A DNA stretch of 64,000 nt, from positions 1 to 64,000 of the forward strand of contig DATBDE010000048.1 of the NCBI GenBank assembly GCA_036270095.1. The letters run 5' to 3'. Source of the stretch: DATBDE01 sp036270095 (GTDB lineage: Bacteria; Actinomycetota; Thermoleophilia; Solirubrobacterales; Solirubrobacteraceae). Below the pieces are notes generated by a model that did no database searches, was not told the DNA's origin, and saw nothing but the letters and a program-made list of their open reading frames with translations. How positions within the stretch are numbered: the first letter of the stretch is position 1; the number at the start of each line of letters is the position of its first letter. Below are positions 10,508-18,690 of the stretch, piece after piece. The translations under genes were made by a program, and so were the position numbers.

Positions 10508-10995
10508 CAGACCGTGCCCAGGCGCGCCGGGAGCCCTTCGAGCAGCGCGACCCACTCCTCGGGCAGTGCGCGCTCCCTGGCGCCCCGGACGAGGAGCTCG
10601 ACGTACTCGAGCCTGGGCGCGAGCTCGCTCGGCTCCTTGCTGACGACCTCGTACGTGACGGCGGCGTGGCGGGCGCCGTCGTCGGTCGCCACCTCGACGG
10701 TGCGCCGGCGATAGCCGCCCTCGGCCGCGAACTCCTTGGCGTCCAGCGCGTCGAGGTCGGCCGCGGAGACCTCGTAGAGCGCGCCCCAGGTGGCGGCGCC
10801 GTCCGCCTCGACCACGTCGGCGGCGCCGGCCTTCCAGCGCGTCGAGCGGCGCAGGAACAGCAGCGCGAAGCCGTCCAGGCGCGCCGGCGCGACGAATTGG
10901 TGGTCGGCGCACCAGTACTCCATGATGTCGGACGCCATGTTCGACCCGTAGGCGAAGTACTTCGCTAGGCCGCTTCTGGGAGGTACTGCTTCCAG
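10507..10995 (-). CDS. Gamma-glutamylcyclotransferase-like protein
   Basis: AIG2/GGCT-fold protein, a family that releases 5-oxoproline from gamma-glutamyl amines or peptides. The binding loop FAYGSNM is at the N terminus, and a candidate catalytic Glu lies in DALDAKEFAAEGGYRR, followed by typical strands. The start is a problem: FAYGSNM must be translated, yet no ATG, GTG or TTG lies in frame near and upstream of it. The coordinate given uses CTG at 10995, which falls inside the end of the upstream HNH gene. Translation could instead begin at another rare codon or by reinitiation or frameshift from the HNH gene. The ATG within the binding loop (10938) would remove the substrate loop. Confidence 0.75.
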   Translation of the reverse strand: MEAVPPRSGLAKYFAYGSNMASDIMEYWCADHQFVAPARLDGFALLFLRRSTRWKAGAADVVEADGAATWGALYEVSAADLDALDAKEFAAEGGYRRRTVEVATDDGARHAAVTYEVVSKEPSELAPRLEYVELLVRGARERALPEEWVALLEGLPARLGTV

Positions 10996-11540
10996 TTTTC
11001 CGGGATGGTGGGCGAGGCGACGTGGATGAAGACCTGCGGGCCCGGCATGCGCGGCTTGCGCACGGGGTGCATGCCGACCTGGCGCGGGAGGCTGTCGCCC
11101 TTGCGCCGGTTGCAGGGCGCGCACGAGGCGACGATGTTGTCCCACGTGGACGACCCGCCCTTGGAGCGCGGGACGACGTGGTCGACGGTGAGGCTCGAGC
11201 GCGATCCGCAGTACTGGCAGGTCCAGCCGTCGCGGGCGAACACGGCGCGCCGGGTGATCTTGCGCCGGTGCACGTCGCGCGGCACGTGCACGTAGGTGCG
11301 CAGGCGGATGACCGCGGGGCGCGTGAGCGTCATGCGCTCGGAGTGCAGCGCCCGGTCGGCCTGCTCGATCACGTCGGCCTTGTCCTTCAGCAGGAGGACG
11401 ACCGCGCGCCGAACCGTGCACACGTTGATCGGCTCATACGACGCGTTGAGGACGAGCACACGGCCACGCTCCGATCCGCGCCGCTGGTGCTCTCCGGGCG
11501 GCGCGGACCCCACTGGGCCTGGTGGTACGACCGTGGCCAT
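10965..11540 (-). CDS. HNH endonuclease family protein
   Basis: A 191-aa actinobacterial HNH protein. It has an N-terminal domain (VLVLNASYEPINVCTVRRAV), then an HNH module with the zinc pair CQYCG and CAPCN and the catalytic stretch LTVDHVVPRSKGG...WDNIVA. Such single-copy nucleases are common next to housekeeping genes in actinobacteria and are not tied to a known mobile element; their biological role is unclear. The ATG at 11540 is preceded by TACACT (11558-11553), a plausible -10 giving a very short leader. It follows pheA by 19 bases and overlaps the next gene. Confidence 0.88.
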   Translation of the reverse strand: MATVVPPGPVGSAPPGEHQRRGSERGRVLVLNASYEPINVCTVRRAVVLLLKDKADVIEQADRALHSERMTLTRPAVIRLRTYVHVPRDVHRRKITRRAVFARDGWTCQYCGSRSSLTVDHVVPRSKGGSSTWDNIVASCAPCNRRKGDSLPRQVGMHPVRKPRMPGPQVFIHVASPTIPENWKQYLPEAA

Positions 11541-11559
11541 GAGACGCGCGCAAGTGTAG

Positions 11560-12393
11560 CTAGGCGGCGGGATACGAGCCCAGGACCTTGAGGGTGTCGA
11601 CGTGGCTGCCGACCCCCTCGAGCGCGGCCGCCACGCCGGCGTCTTCGACCCCCCCTTCGCAGTCCAGAAAGAACATGTAGCGGCCCAGCCCGACCTTGCG
11701 CGGGCGCGACTCGATCTTGGTCAGGCTGACCTCGCGCTGGGCGAACTCGGTCAGGCAGCGAGCCAGCCAGCCGGGACGCTCGGAGCCCGCGCCCCAGAAC
11801 ACGACCGACGTCTTGGCCGGGCCGTCACCGGGGTGGCTTTCGCCGCGGGCGAGCCACACGAAGCGGGTCTCGTTGTCGTCGACGTCCTCGACGCCGGCGC
11901 GCAGCACGCGGCAGCCATAGAGCTCGGCCGACAGGCGCGTGCCCAGCGCCGCGGTGGGGCCGTCGCGCTCGGCCACCGTGCGTACGGCCTCGGCGGTCGA
12001 GTTGACCGCGACCACGCTGGCCTGAGGCAGCTCGGTGCGCAGGAAGCGGGCGCACTGCGCGTTGGCCTGCGGGTGGGAGAGCACGGTGGCGATCCGGTCG
12101 GTGTCGATGGCCCGGCGGGCGATCAGGCACTGGTGCACCGGGTGGACGAACTCGCCCACGATGGCCACGCCGTCGGTCTCGAGCGCGAGCGTGTCCAGGG
12201 TGACGTTGACCGACCCCTCGAGCGAGTTCTCCATCGGGACGAAGGCGCGGTCGACGCGGCCGTCGTCGACCGCCATGACCGTGTCGTAGACGGTGGCCAG
12301 CGAGACGAGCTCGAGCGCGTCGACGCCGGGCTGGGCGACGAGCGCCTCATGCGAGAAGGTGCCCTCGGGACCGAGGTAGCCGACGCGCGTCAC
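11560..12393 (-). CDS. pheA: Prephenate dehydratase
   Basis: Converts prephenate to phenylpyruvate in phenylalanine biosynthesis. The 277-aa protein begins VTRVGYLGPEGTFSHEA, has the PMENSLEGSVN segment and the catalytic TRF motif (DDNETRFVWLA), and ends in an ACT regulatory domain containing ESRP, which usually binds phenylalanine for feedback control. It is a monofunctional enzyme without chorismate mutase. The GTG start overlaps the stop of the upstream DUF4446 gene (GTGA). Confidence 0.96.
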   Translation of the reverse strand: MTRVGYLGPEGTFSHEALVAQPGVDALELVSLATVYDTVMAVDDGRVDRAFVPMENSLEGSVNVTLDTLALETDGVAIVGEFVHPVHQCLIARRAIDTDRIATVLSHPQANAQCARFLRTELPQASVVAVNSTAEAVRTVAERDGPTAALGTRLSAELYGCRVLRAGVEDVDDNETRFVWLARGESHPGDGPAKTSVVFWGAGSERPGWLARCLTEFAQREVSLTKIESRPRKVGLGRYMFFLDCEGGVEDAGVAAALEGVGSHVDTLKVLGSYPAA

Positions 12394-12923
12394 GCGCGCT
12401 CGGCGGCCGGCTCCTGCCGAGGCGGGGGCTCGGCGAGGGCCAGCCGGACGGCCTCGGCCTCCTCGGGCGAGAGGTCGATCTCGCCGCGGCCGTTGTGCAC
12501 CTGCTTGGCGTACAGGCGCGCCTGGTCGCGGTGGTGGATCGAGGACAGGACCACGCCGGAGCGGTGGGCGTCGAGCAGGGCGATCGAGGTCGACTGGCGC
12601 CCCGACATCTCGCCGTAGGCGTCGTAGCGCACGAGGGCCCGGTAGGCGATGGCGCCGTCGAGCCGGTGCTCGGCCACGTCCATGCGGTCGTGGAGCTTGG
12701 CCGCGACGTCGTCGACCCACTCGTGCAGGCCGCGGAACTGCTCGGTGATGTCGGCGGCATGGGTCACGAGGTCTCGCGCCCCGAGGTCGCCGAGCACCGC
12801 CCGCTGGGCGTTGCGCACGGTCCGCAGCCGTACCGCGAGCACGATCGCGAGGATGAGCGCGACGACGGCGACGCCCGCCGCAGCAAGCGCGACGATGCCC
12901 GTGGTGCCCGAGAGGTCGTCCAC
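12390..12923 (-). CDS. DUF4446 membrane-anchored protein
   Basis: A 177-aa protein with one N-terminal membrane segment (GIVALAAAGVAVVALILAIVL), a helical region likely to form coiled coil, and the DUF4446 core RYDAYGEMSGRQSTSIALLDAHRSGVVLSSIHHRDQ (residues about 99-134). The function of the family is unknown. The start is GTG at 12923, with TATCCT (12937-12932) eight bases before it and no Shine-Dalgarno, suggesting leaderless transcription of a DUF4446-pheA-HNH operon. Confidence 0.85.
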   Translation of the reverse strand: MDDLSGTTGIVALAAAGVAVVALILAIVLAVRLRTVRNAQRAVLGDLGARDLVTHAADITEQFRGLHEWVDDVAAKLHDRMDVAEHRLDGAIAYRALVRYDAYGEMSGRQSTSIALLDAHRSGVVLSSIHHRDQARLYAKQVHNGRGEIDLSPEEAEAVRLALAEPPPRQEPAAERA

Positions 12924-13040
12924 GGACGAGCAGGATACGAAGGATCCAGGCGATCACCATGCGGGTCCGGCACCGCCGACGCGCGGGGTGCAGCGCCCCT
13001 GCGACAGGTCGCCGAGGCCGCGAAGGTAAAGATTTGCCAG

Positions 13041-14138
13041 CTACTTCGTGAAGACGGCCGGGAACGACTGCGTGTTGTTGTCGACCTTCTTCTCGCCCGC
13101 CACCGGCTTGACCGTCGCCTTGATGGTCACCGGCTGGCCGGTCGGCGGCGCGGTGGTCAGCGCGAGCTCGGCCGAGCCCGACTGGCCCGCGGTCGTGTTG
13201 ACCGTCTTCGTCAGGTTGATCGGTGCGCCGGCGCCGGTGATCGAGATCTGGATCTGGACGTTCTTCTCGTCGTTCTCGCCCGAGTTCGTGTAGTTGACGG
13301 TGAATGTCGGGGGCGGGCTCGACGGGATGCGGTTGGCCGAGTCGGCCGAGAGGTCGGTGCCGCCCACGCTGACCGAGTCCAGGCTGTGGCCGTGCACGCC
13401 CGGCGCCGCCTTGCCGGACGCGGTGGTGGTGCCGCCGGCGCCGCTCAGGCGCTGCGTGACGACGTTCTTGTCCAGCCAGCTCAGCGGGTCGCCCAGGAAG
13501 CGGCTCTGCGCGATGCGCTGGCCGCCGATGCCGTTGTCGTCCAGTGCCTTGGCGATCAGCGGCGCCACGCGCAGCGAGTAGATCACGTCGGAGGCGAGAA
13601 AGGCCTGCATCTGGCCGGTTATCTGCGCGATCGCGGGGCCGGAGCTGGAGGCCTGCTTGCTCAGCGCCGCCGGCAGCTCGGAGGCGATCTTGGTCAGGGC
13701 GTCGCGGCGCAGTTCGAGGGTGAGGATGAAGTCCTGCTGGGCCTGCTTCATCTCGTCGGGCACGTCGAGCTTCTTGGCCGCCTCGACCTGCTGCTCGGCG
13801 TCGCCGCGCAGGGCGTTGACCTGCACCTGCAGGTTCTGCGGGTTGCTCCCGCCCGTCGAGAGGTCCTTGAACAGCTGCGTGCCGGCCTGGTCGGACTGGG
13901 TGACGATCCGCCCCGAGTCCGTGTTGTAGCTCTTGAGCGCGTCCTCCTTCTGCGAGGAGAGGCAGCCCTGGATGAGGACGATGAGCAGGATGACGACGAC
14001 CAGGCCGACGCCGCCGGCCACCAGCCGGCGGACGAAGACCCGTTGCTCCTCGGGCGTACGGCCGCTGCTGCGGCGTGGCCGCGTGGCGGTGCCGCCGCCC
14101 TCGCGGCTGGGCTCGTCACCCTCGTCGAAGAAGGACAC
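13041..14138 (-). CDS. Membrane-anchored protein with CARDB-like C-terminal domain
   Basis: Unrecognised 365-aa protein. The first 35 residues are charged and cytoplasmic. A single membrane segment follows (VAGGVGLVVVILLIVLIQGCL, about 37-57), then a mostly helical extracytoplasmic region and a C-terminal beta domain resembling CARDB adhesion modules (FTVNYTNSGENDEKNVQIQI, then TVKPVAGEKKVDNNTQSFP). The GTG at 14138 is chosen because AGGAG lies seven bases upstream; a longer ATG reading from 14207 is possible. It is divergent from the Ser/Thr kinase at 14246. A cell-surface or structural role is inferred only from topology. Confidence 0.75.
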   Translation of the reverse strand: MSFFDEGDEPSREGGGTATRPRRSSGRTPEEQRVFVRRLVAGGVGLVVVILLIVLIQGCLSSQKEDALKSYNTDSGRIVTQSDQAGTQLFKDLSTGGSNPQNLQVQVNALRGDAEQQVEAAKKLDVPDEMKQAQQDFILTLELRRDALTKIASELPAALSKQASSSGPAIAQITGQMQAFLASDVIYSLRVAPLIAKALDDNGIGGQRIAQSRFLGDPLSWLDKNVVTQRLSGAGGTTTASGKAAPGVHGHSLDSVSVGGTDLSADSANRIPSSPPPTFTVNYTNSGENDEKNVQIQISITGAGAPINLTKTVNTTAGQSGSAELALTTAPPTGQPVTIKATVKPVAGEKKVDNNTQSFPAVFTK

Positions 14139-14245
14139 GATCTTGCTCCTGGTACATGAACCCGCCGCCCCAGTATGGCGCTCGGTCTGGCTGTCATTCG
14201 CCGCCAACTGCAGGGAGCCTTCATGTCTCGTGGAATCCTGGCGGG

Positions 14246-16171
14246 GTGGATCCGACCGAGGTCCTTCCGACCGAACCCCTTCACACCGCCCCGGCGATGC
14301 AGCCGTCGGCCCTCGTCCTGGGCCGTTATCGGCTCGAGCAACGCCTGGGCGCGGGCGGCTTCGGCGTGGTCTGGCGCGCGCGCGACGAGCGGCTCGAGCG
14401 GCCGGTCGCGGTCAAGGTCATGCCCCACCGCAAGGGCATGGGCAAGCGAGCCGAGCGCGAGGCCCTGGCGGCCGCCCGCCTGAACCATCCCGCCATCGTC
14501 ACCCTCTACGAGGCGGGCAGCGACGGCGACGCCGCCTACCTGGTCTCCGAGCTGGTCGAGGGCGAGGCGCTCGACGACCTGCTCGCCGCCGGCGCGCTGT
14601 CGGACCGCGACATCGCCCGCATCGGCGCCGCGCTGGCCGCCGCACTCGACCATGCCCATAGCCACGGCGTCATCCACCGCGACGTCAAGCCCGGCAACGT
14701 CATCGTCCCCAGCGCGCCCCACGGCGAGGCGTCCCTGGCCAAGCTCACCGACTTCGGCGTCGCCCGCCTGGTCGGCGACGACCCGCTCACGCGCACGAGC
14801 GACATCGTGGGCACGCTCGCCTACATGGCACCCGAGCAGGCCGAGGGCGAAGAGGTCGGGGCCGAGGCCGACCTGTACTCGCTCGGCCTCGTCGTCTACG
14901 AGGCGCTGACCGGGGTCAACCCGGTGCGCGGGGGCGGCCCGGCCGCGACCGCGCGACGCCTGGGCGAGCCGCTTCCGGCGATCCGAAGGGTGCGGCGGGA
15001 TCTTCCTCGCGAGCTCGCCGGCGCCCTCGACCGCGCCGTGCGCCCGTACCCGGAGGAGCGCGGCTCGCTGCCCGAGCTCGGGGCGGTCCTGGCCGGGTCG
15101 GTGCGCGTGCTCGACGACGAGCCCGGCACCGTGGCCCCGAGCGTGTTCGAGGCCCCGCGCGTGTGGCGCGAGCCCAAGCCGCCGCCGGCGCCCGAGCGCG
15201 CCCCCGAGCGTCCGGTCCCCCCGCCGCCGTCGGGCACCGTCCCCTATCCGGCGGGCGCGCCTGCCGCGCCGCCGCCGCTCGCCGCGCCGCCCGGCTACGC
15301 CGCGTTGCCGCCGGGTGCCGCGCCCGGCGCCCCGTTCGCGCCCGAGCCCCCGCGGCGCCGCCGGCGCACCGTGCTCGAGCGCATCGTCGCCGCCGTGGGC
15401 GCGGCCGGCCTGACCGCGCTGGGCGCCGCCGCCTACCCCACGACGCTGCCGATCCCGATCGCAGCGCTGGCCGCCGGCATCGGCGTGGTCGTCTTCCTGC
15501 TCCCGCGACTGGGCTGGATGACCGCAGCGGTAGGGGCCGTCGGCGTGGCGGCCGCGCAGTCCGACGGCGCGGGTGTCGGCGTGGCCATCGTGCTCGCCGC
15601 CGCGCTGTTCCCGGTGCCGTTCCTGCTCTGGCGCGCCCCCGCGTGGTGGTCGGTGCCGGTGGTGGCGCCGCTGCTCGGACTGGTCTCGCTGGCGGGCGCG
15701 TTCCCCGCGCTGGCGGGCCAGGCCAGCACCGGCTGGCGCCGGGCGGTGGTCGGCGCGCTGGGCGCGTGGTGGCTCTTGCTGGCCGAGCCGCTGGCGGCCC
15801 GGACCCTCCTGCTCGGCCGCGCGCCCGGCGTGCGCCCGCACGGCGAGTGGGCGGGATCGGCGAGCGCCGTGGTCGAGCACGCGCTGCGCCCGCTGGCGAC
15901 CTCCGGAGCGGTGGCGATCATCGCGCTGTGGGCGTTCGCCGCCTTCGTGCTGCCCTACCTGATCCGCGGGCGGGCCGGCATCGCCGCCGCCGCCGTAGGC
16001 GCCGCGGTGTGGGCGGTGGGGCTCGCCGGGGGCACGGCCCTGATCGCCAACGCCGTCCACACCCACGCCGGAACCTCGACCGCCGCGCTCCTCGGCGCCG
16101 CCCTGGCGGCCCCGCTGGCACTGGTCGCAACCGCGGCCCGAGCGCGGTCTCGCTCGCCGGACGTTTCGTAG
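14246..16171 (+). CDS. Ser/Thr protein kinase with multi-membrane C-terminal half
   Basis: Eukaryotic-type kinase, 641 aa from the GTG at 14246 (624 from the ATG at 14297). The kinase domain has the glycine loop LGAGGFGVVWRA, Lys in VAVKVMP, catalytic HRDVKPGN, DFG and APEQ. A Pro/Ala-rich linker follows (about residues 300-380), then some eight or more hydrophobic segments to the C terminus. No PASTA repeats are present. The N-terminal PTEVLPTEPLHTAP has TE/TEP motifs like phospho-threonine docking sites for FHA domains, and two FHA genes follow at once. It sits in the position of a pknA-type kinase at the head of the cell-elongation operon. Start choice is uncertain. Confidence 0.9.
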   Translation: MDPTEVLPTEPLHTAPAMQPSALVLGRYRLEQRLGAGGFGVVWRARDERLERPVAVKVMPHRKGMGKRAEREALAAARLNHPAIVTLYEAGSDGDAAYLVSELVEGEALDDLLAAGALSDRDIARIGAALAAALDHAHSHGVIHRDVKPGNVIVPSAPHGEASLAKLTDFGVARLVGDDPLTRTSDIVGTLAYMAPEQAEGEEVGAEADLYSLGLVVYEALTGVNPVRGGGPAATARRLGEPLPAIRRVRRDLPRELAGALDRAVRPYPEERGSLPELGAVLAGSVRVLDDEPGTVAPSVFEAPRVWREPKPPPAPERAPERPVPPPPSGTVPYPAGAPAAPPPLAAPPGYAALPPGAAPGAPFAPEPPRRRRRTVLERIVAAVGAAGLTALGAAAYPTTLPIPIAALAAGIGVVVFLLPRLGWMTAAVGAVGVAAAQSDGAGVGVAIVLAAALFPVPFLLWRAPAWWSVPVVAPLLGLVSLAGAFPALAGQASTGWRRAVVGALGAWWLLLAEPLAARTLLLGRAPGVRPHGEWAGSASAVVEHALRPLATSGAVAIIALWAFAAFVLPYLIRGRAGIAAAAVGAAVWAVGLAGGTALIANAVHTHAGTSTAALLGAALAAPLALVATAARARSRSPDVS

Positions 16172-16192
16172 CATGGCCGGGGGTCTAACCCC

Positions 16193-16963
16193 ATGAGCGT
16201 GCTGAAGAGCCTGGAAAGCCGACTCGCCGGCCTCGTGGAGGGCACGTTCTCGCGCGCATTCCGCTCCGAGGTTCGCCCCGTCGAGATCGCGCGCAAACTC
16301 GCCCGCGAGATGGAGGAGCACAAGTCGATCTCCGTCTCGCGGGTATACGTGCCCAACGAGTACGCCGTGTACCTGTCGCCACAGGACCGCGAACGGTTCG
16401 AGGGCTACGAGGAGGCGTTGACCAAGGAGCTGGCGGGCTACCTGCTCGAGCACGCCCGCTCCGAGCGCTTCGCCCTCGTCTCGCGGCCTGTCGTGGAGTT
16501 CCGCACCGATGAGCGCCTCAACCTTGGAGAATTCGGCATCCAGGCCCGCCTCGTCCAGCCTCCCGAGAAGGAGGAGGTCGCGCCGCGCCAGGCCGAGCGC
16601 GGCAACACCATGATCTACTCGACCGCGGGCCGCGTCCGCGAGCCGCTGGAGGAGCGCACGGTGGCCCCGGAGCCGCGCCAGGGCACGCTGTTGCTCAACG
16701 GCCGGCGCATCGTGCTCGGGCCGGGGGGCGTGACGCTCGGGCGCTCGCGCGACTGCGAGATCGTCCTCGACGACGCCAACGTCTCGCGCAAGCACGCCGC
16801 GGTGCAGCCGCACGCCGCGTCCACCTACGGGTGGGCGGTGGCCGACCTCGGCTCGACCAACGGAACCAAGCTCAACGGCCGCCGCGTGGACGAGCCCACG
16901 CCCCTCGAGCCCGGCGACCGCATCGAGGTTGGGACCACGGAGCTTCGCTTCGAGCTGGAGTGA
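16193..16963 (+). CDS. fhaA: FHA domain protein FhaA (DUF3662-FHA)
   Basis: The 256-aa protein has an N-terminal DUF3662 domain (FSRAFRSEVRPVEIARKLAREM, residues about 19-130) and a C-terminal FHA domain (GVTLGRSRDCEIVLDDANVSRKHAAV, then DLGSTNGTKLNGRRV). FhaA-type proteins bind phosphorylated partners of the wall kinases and affect peptidoglycan precursor export. It is shorter than the mycobacterial protein because the disordered linker is brief. The stop overlaps the fhaB GTG. Confidence 0.93.
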   Translation: MSVLKSLESRLAGLVEGTFSRAFRSEVRPVEIARKLAREMEEHKSISVSRVYVPNEYAVYLSPQDRERFEGYEEALTKELAGYLLEHARSERFALVSRPVVEFRTDERLNLGEFGIQARLVQPPEKEEVAPRQAERGNTMIYSTAGRVREPLEERTVAPEPRQGTLLLNGRRIVLGPGGVTLGRSRDCEIVLDDANVSRKHAAVQPHAASTYGWAVADLGSTNGTKLNGRRVDEPTPLEPGDRIEVGTTELRFELE

Positions 16964-17466
16964 CCGTGGCCGTCCTCGAGCCGGTCTCCGTCGGACTCAA
17001 GTTCGCCTTCTTGGTGGTGCTCTACCTGTTCCTGCTCTGGGTCGTGCGCTCGTCGCTGAAGGACCTGCGCCGCGACCCGCGCGCGCAGGCTGCGCAGAGC
17101 CGGCCCGCGCCCTCGGACGCCACCGCGCTGCACTCGGCCGCGGAAGGACTCGGCCCCGGGCGGATCGAAGAGACCGAGGCGCTGCTCCGCGTCGAGCAGG
17201 CACCCGGGCTCGAGTCCGGCGCGGCCTTCGACCTCGTCGGCGGCGCCGTGCTGGGGCGTGGCGACGCGGTCGACATCCACCTGGAGGATCCTTTCGCCTC
17301 GACCCATCACGCCCGCATCTCGTGGGAAGGGTCGACGGTCATGATCGAGGACCTGGGGTCCACCAACGGCACCTACCTGAACGGCGACCCGCTCGACGGC
17401 CCGGCGCCCCTGCACGTGGGCGACCGGATCCGCATCGGCGACAGCGAGTTCTCCCTGGCCACCTAG
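16960..17466 (+). CDS. fhaB: Membrane-anchored FHA domain protein FhaB/FipA type
   Basis: A 168-aa protein with an N-terminal membrane segment (VGLKFAFLVVLYLFLLWVV) and one FHA domain (VLGRGDAVDIHLEDPFASTHHARI, DLGSTNGTYLNGDPL). FhaB/FipA proteins bring phosphorylated division or elongation proteins to the membrane. It lies between fhaA and the phosphatase gene as in mycobacteria. The GTG start overlaps the fhaA stop (GTGA); another GTG two codons later is possible. Confidence 0.92.
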   Translation: MTVAVLEPVSVGLKFAFLVVLYLFLLWVVRSSLKDLRRDPRAQAAQSRPAPSDATALHSAAEGLGPGRIEETEALLRVEQAPGLESGAAFDLVGGAVLGRGDAVDIHLEDPFASTHHARISWEGSTVMIEDLGSTNGTYLNGDPLDGPAPLHVGDRIRIGDSEFSLAT

Positions 17467-18690
17467 ATGCTTCGCGTCGCCGACTACTTCGCCGACTCCG
17501 ACACCGGGCGCGCCCGCCGGGCCAACGAGGACGCCTTCTACGCGCACGCGCCGGTGTTCGCGGTGGCCGATGGGATGGGTGGCGCGCAGGCAGGCGAGGT
17601 GGCGTCGCGCACCGTGGTTGACCGCTTGCGGCGCGGACTGCCCGACGGCGGCTCGCCCGAGGAGCGCCTGGCGCTGCTGGCCGAGGAGGCCAACGACCTC
17701 ATCCACCGCAAGGCGGCCGAGGACGAGCAGCGTGCCGGCATGGGCACGACGCTGACCGCGGCCTACGTGGACGAGGATGCGGTGTCGTTTGGCCACGTGG
17801 GCGACTCGCGCGCCTACCTGTTCCGCGACGACAAGCTGCAGCAGCTCACCAACGACCACTCGCTCGTGGGCGAGATGGTCCGCCGCGGCAAGCTCACCGC
17901 CGAGCAGGCCGAGGAGCACCCGCAGCGCTCGATCATCACCCGCGCGCTCGGCCCCGAGCCCGTGGTCGAGGTCGACCACATGACGACGTTCGCGCGCGAC
18001 GGCGACCTGTTCCTGCTCTGCTCGGACGGGCTGACGTCGATGATCGGCGACGACGCGATCGAGCGGGTCCTGCGCGCGGGTCCCGACCTGGCGACCGCCG
18101 GCCACGCCCTCATCGACGCCGCCAACGCTGCGGGCGGGCGCGACAACATCACGGTGATCCTGTTCCGGGTCGAGGACGTCGGTGGTCGCCGCCAGACCGA
18201 CCAGGCCACGGTCGTGGGCGAGGACGCACCGCGGGCCGAGGACGTGCGCGCCGCCGCCGCCGCCCAGGAGACCACCGCCACTGCCACGGTCGCCCCGCCG
18301 GAGACCACGACGCAGCCGGCGTCGCGGGCGCCCAAGCAGCCACTCCCGCCCGGGGCCACCGCCCCGCCCCAGCGCCGGCGCAGGCGGCGGCTCCCGTTCG
18401 CGCTCGTGGCCGTCGTCGCCGTCGTCGCCGTCCTCCTCGTGGCCGGGTACTTGGCCAGTCGCGCCGTGTTCTTCGTCGGAACGGATTCCGACGGCGTCGT
18501 GACGATCTACCAAGGCCTCCCCTACGAGCTGCCCTTCGGGCTCAAGCTCTACGAGCGCTACTACAGCTCCGGCGTGGTGGCGGCGCAGGTGCCGAACAGC
18601 CGCCGGCGTACGCTGCTGGACAACGAGCTGCGCTCGCGCAGCGATGCCACCGACCTGGTGCGCCAGCTCGAAACCGGGCAGCTTCGATGA
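17467..18690 (+). CDS. pstP: PP2C-family Ser/Thr phosphatase PstP type
   Basis: Removes phosphate from the wall-kinase network. The 407-aa protein has PP2C motifs: RRANEDAF, VADGMGGAQAGEVAS, GTTLTAAYV, VGDSRAYLFR, CSDGLTSM and GRDNITVILF, with the metal-binding aspartates. A Pro/Ala linker and a single membrane segment follow (PFALVAVVAVVAVLLVAGYLA, about 314-334), then an outer domain of about 70 residues. It starts with ATG directly after the fhaB stop, and its own stop overlaps the rodA start (ATGA). Confidence 0.94.
   Translation: MLRVADYFADSDTGRARRANEDAFYAHAPVFAVADGMGGAQAGEVASRTVVDRLRRGLPDGGSPEERLALLAEEANDLIHRKAAEDEQRAGMGTTLTAAYVDEDAVSFGHVGDSRAYLFRDDKLQQLTNDHSLVGEMVRRGKLTAEQAEEHPQRSIITRALGPEPVVEVDHMTTFARDGDLFLLCSDGLTSMIGDDAIERVLRAGPDLATAGHALIDAANAAGGRDNITVILFRVEDVGGRRQTDQATVVGEDAPRAEDVRAAAAAQETTATATVAPPETTTQPASRAPKQPLPPGATAPPQRRRRRRLPFALVAVVAVVAVLLVAGYLASRAVFFVGTDSDGVVTIYQGLPYELPFGLKLYERYYSSGVVAAQVPNSRRRTLLDNELRSRSDATDLVRQLETGQLR

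Noticed and set aside
10965..11540. HNH gene as a homing endonuclease or defence gene
   Set aside because: Architecture is that of a common chromosomal actinobacterial HNH family, with no intron, intein or defence partner nearby.
13748..16813. A 1021-residue minus-strand open frame
   Set aside because: Opposite the Ser/Thr kinase and FhaA genes, with repetitive Arg/Gly/Ala composition; shadow of real genes.
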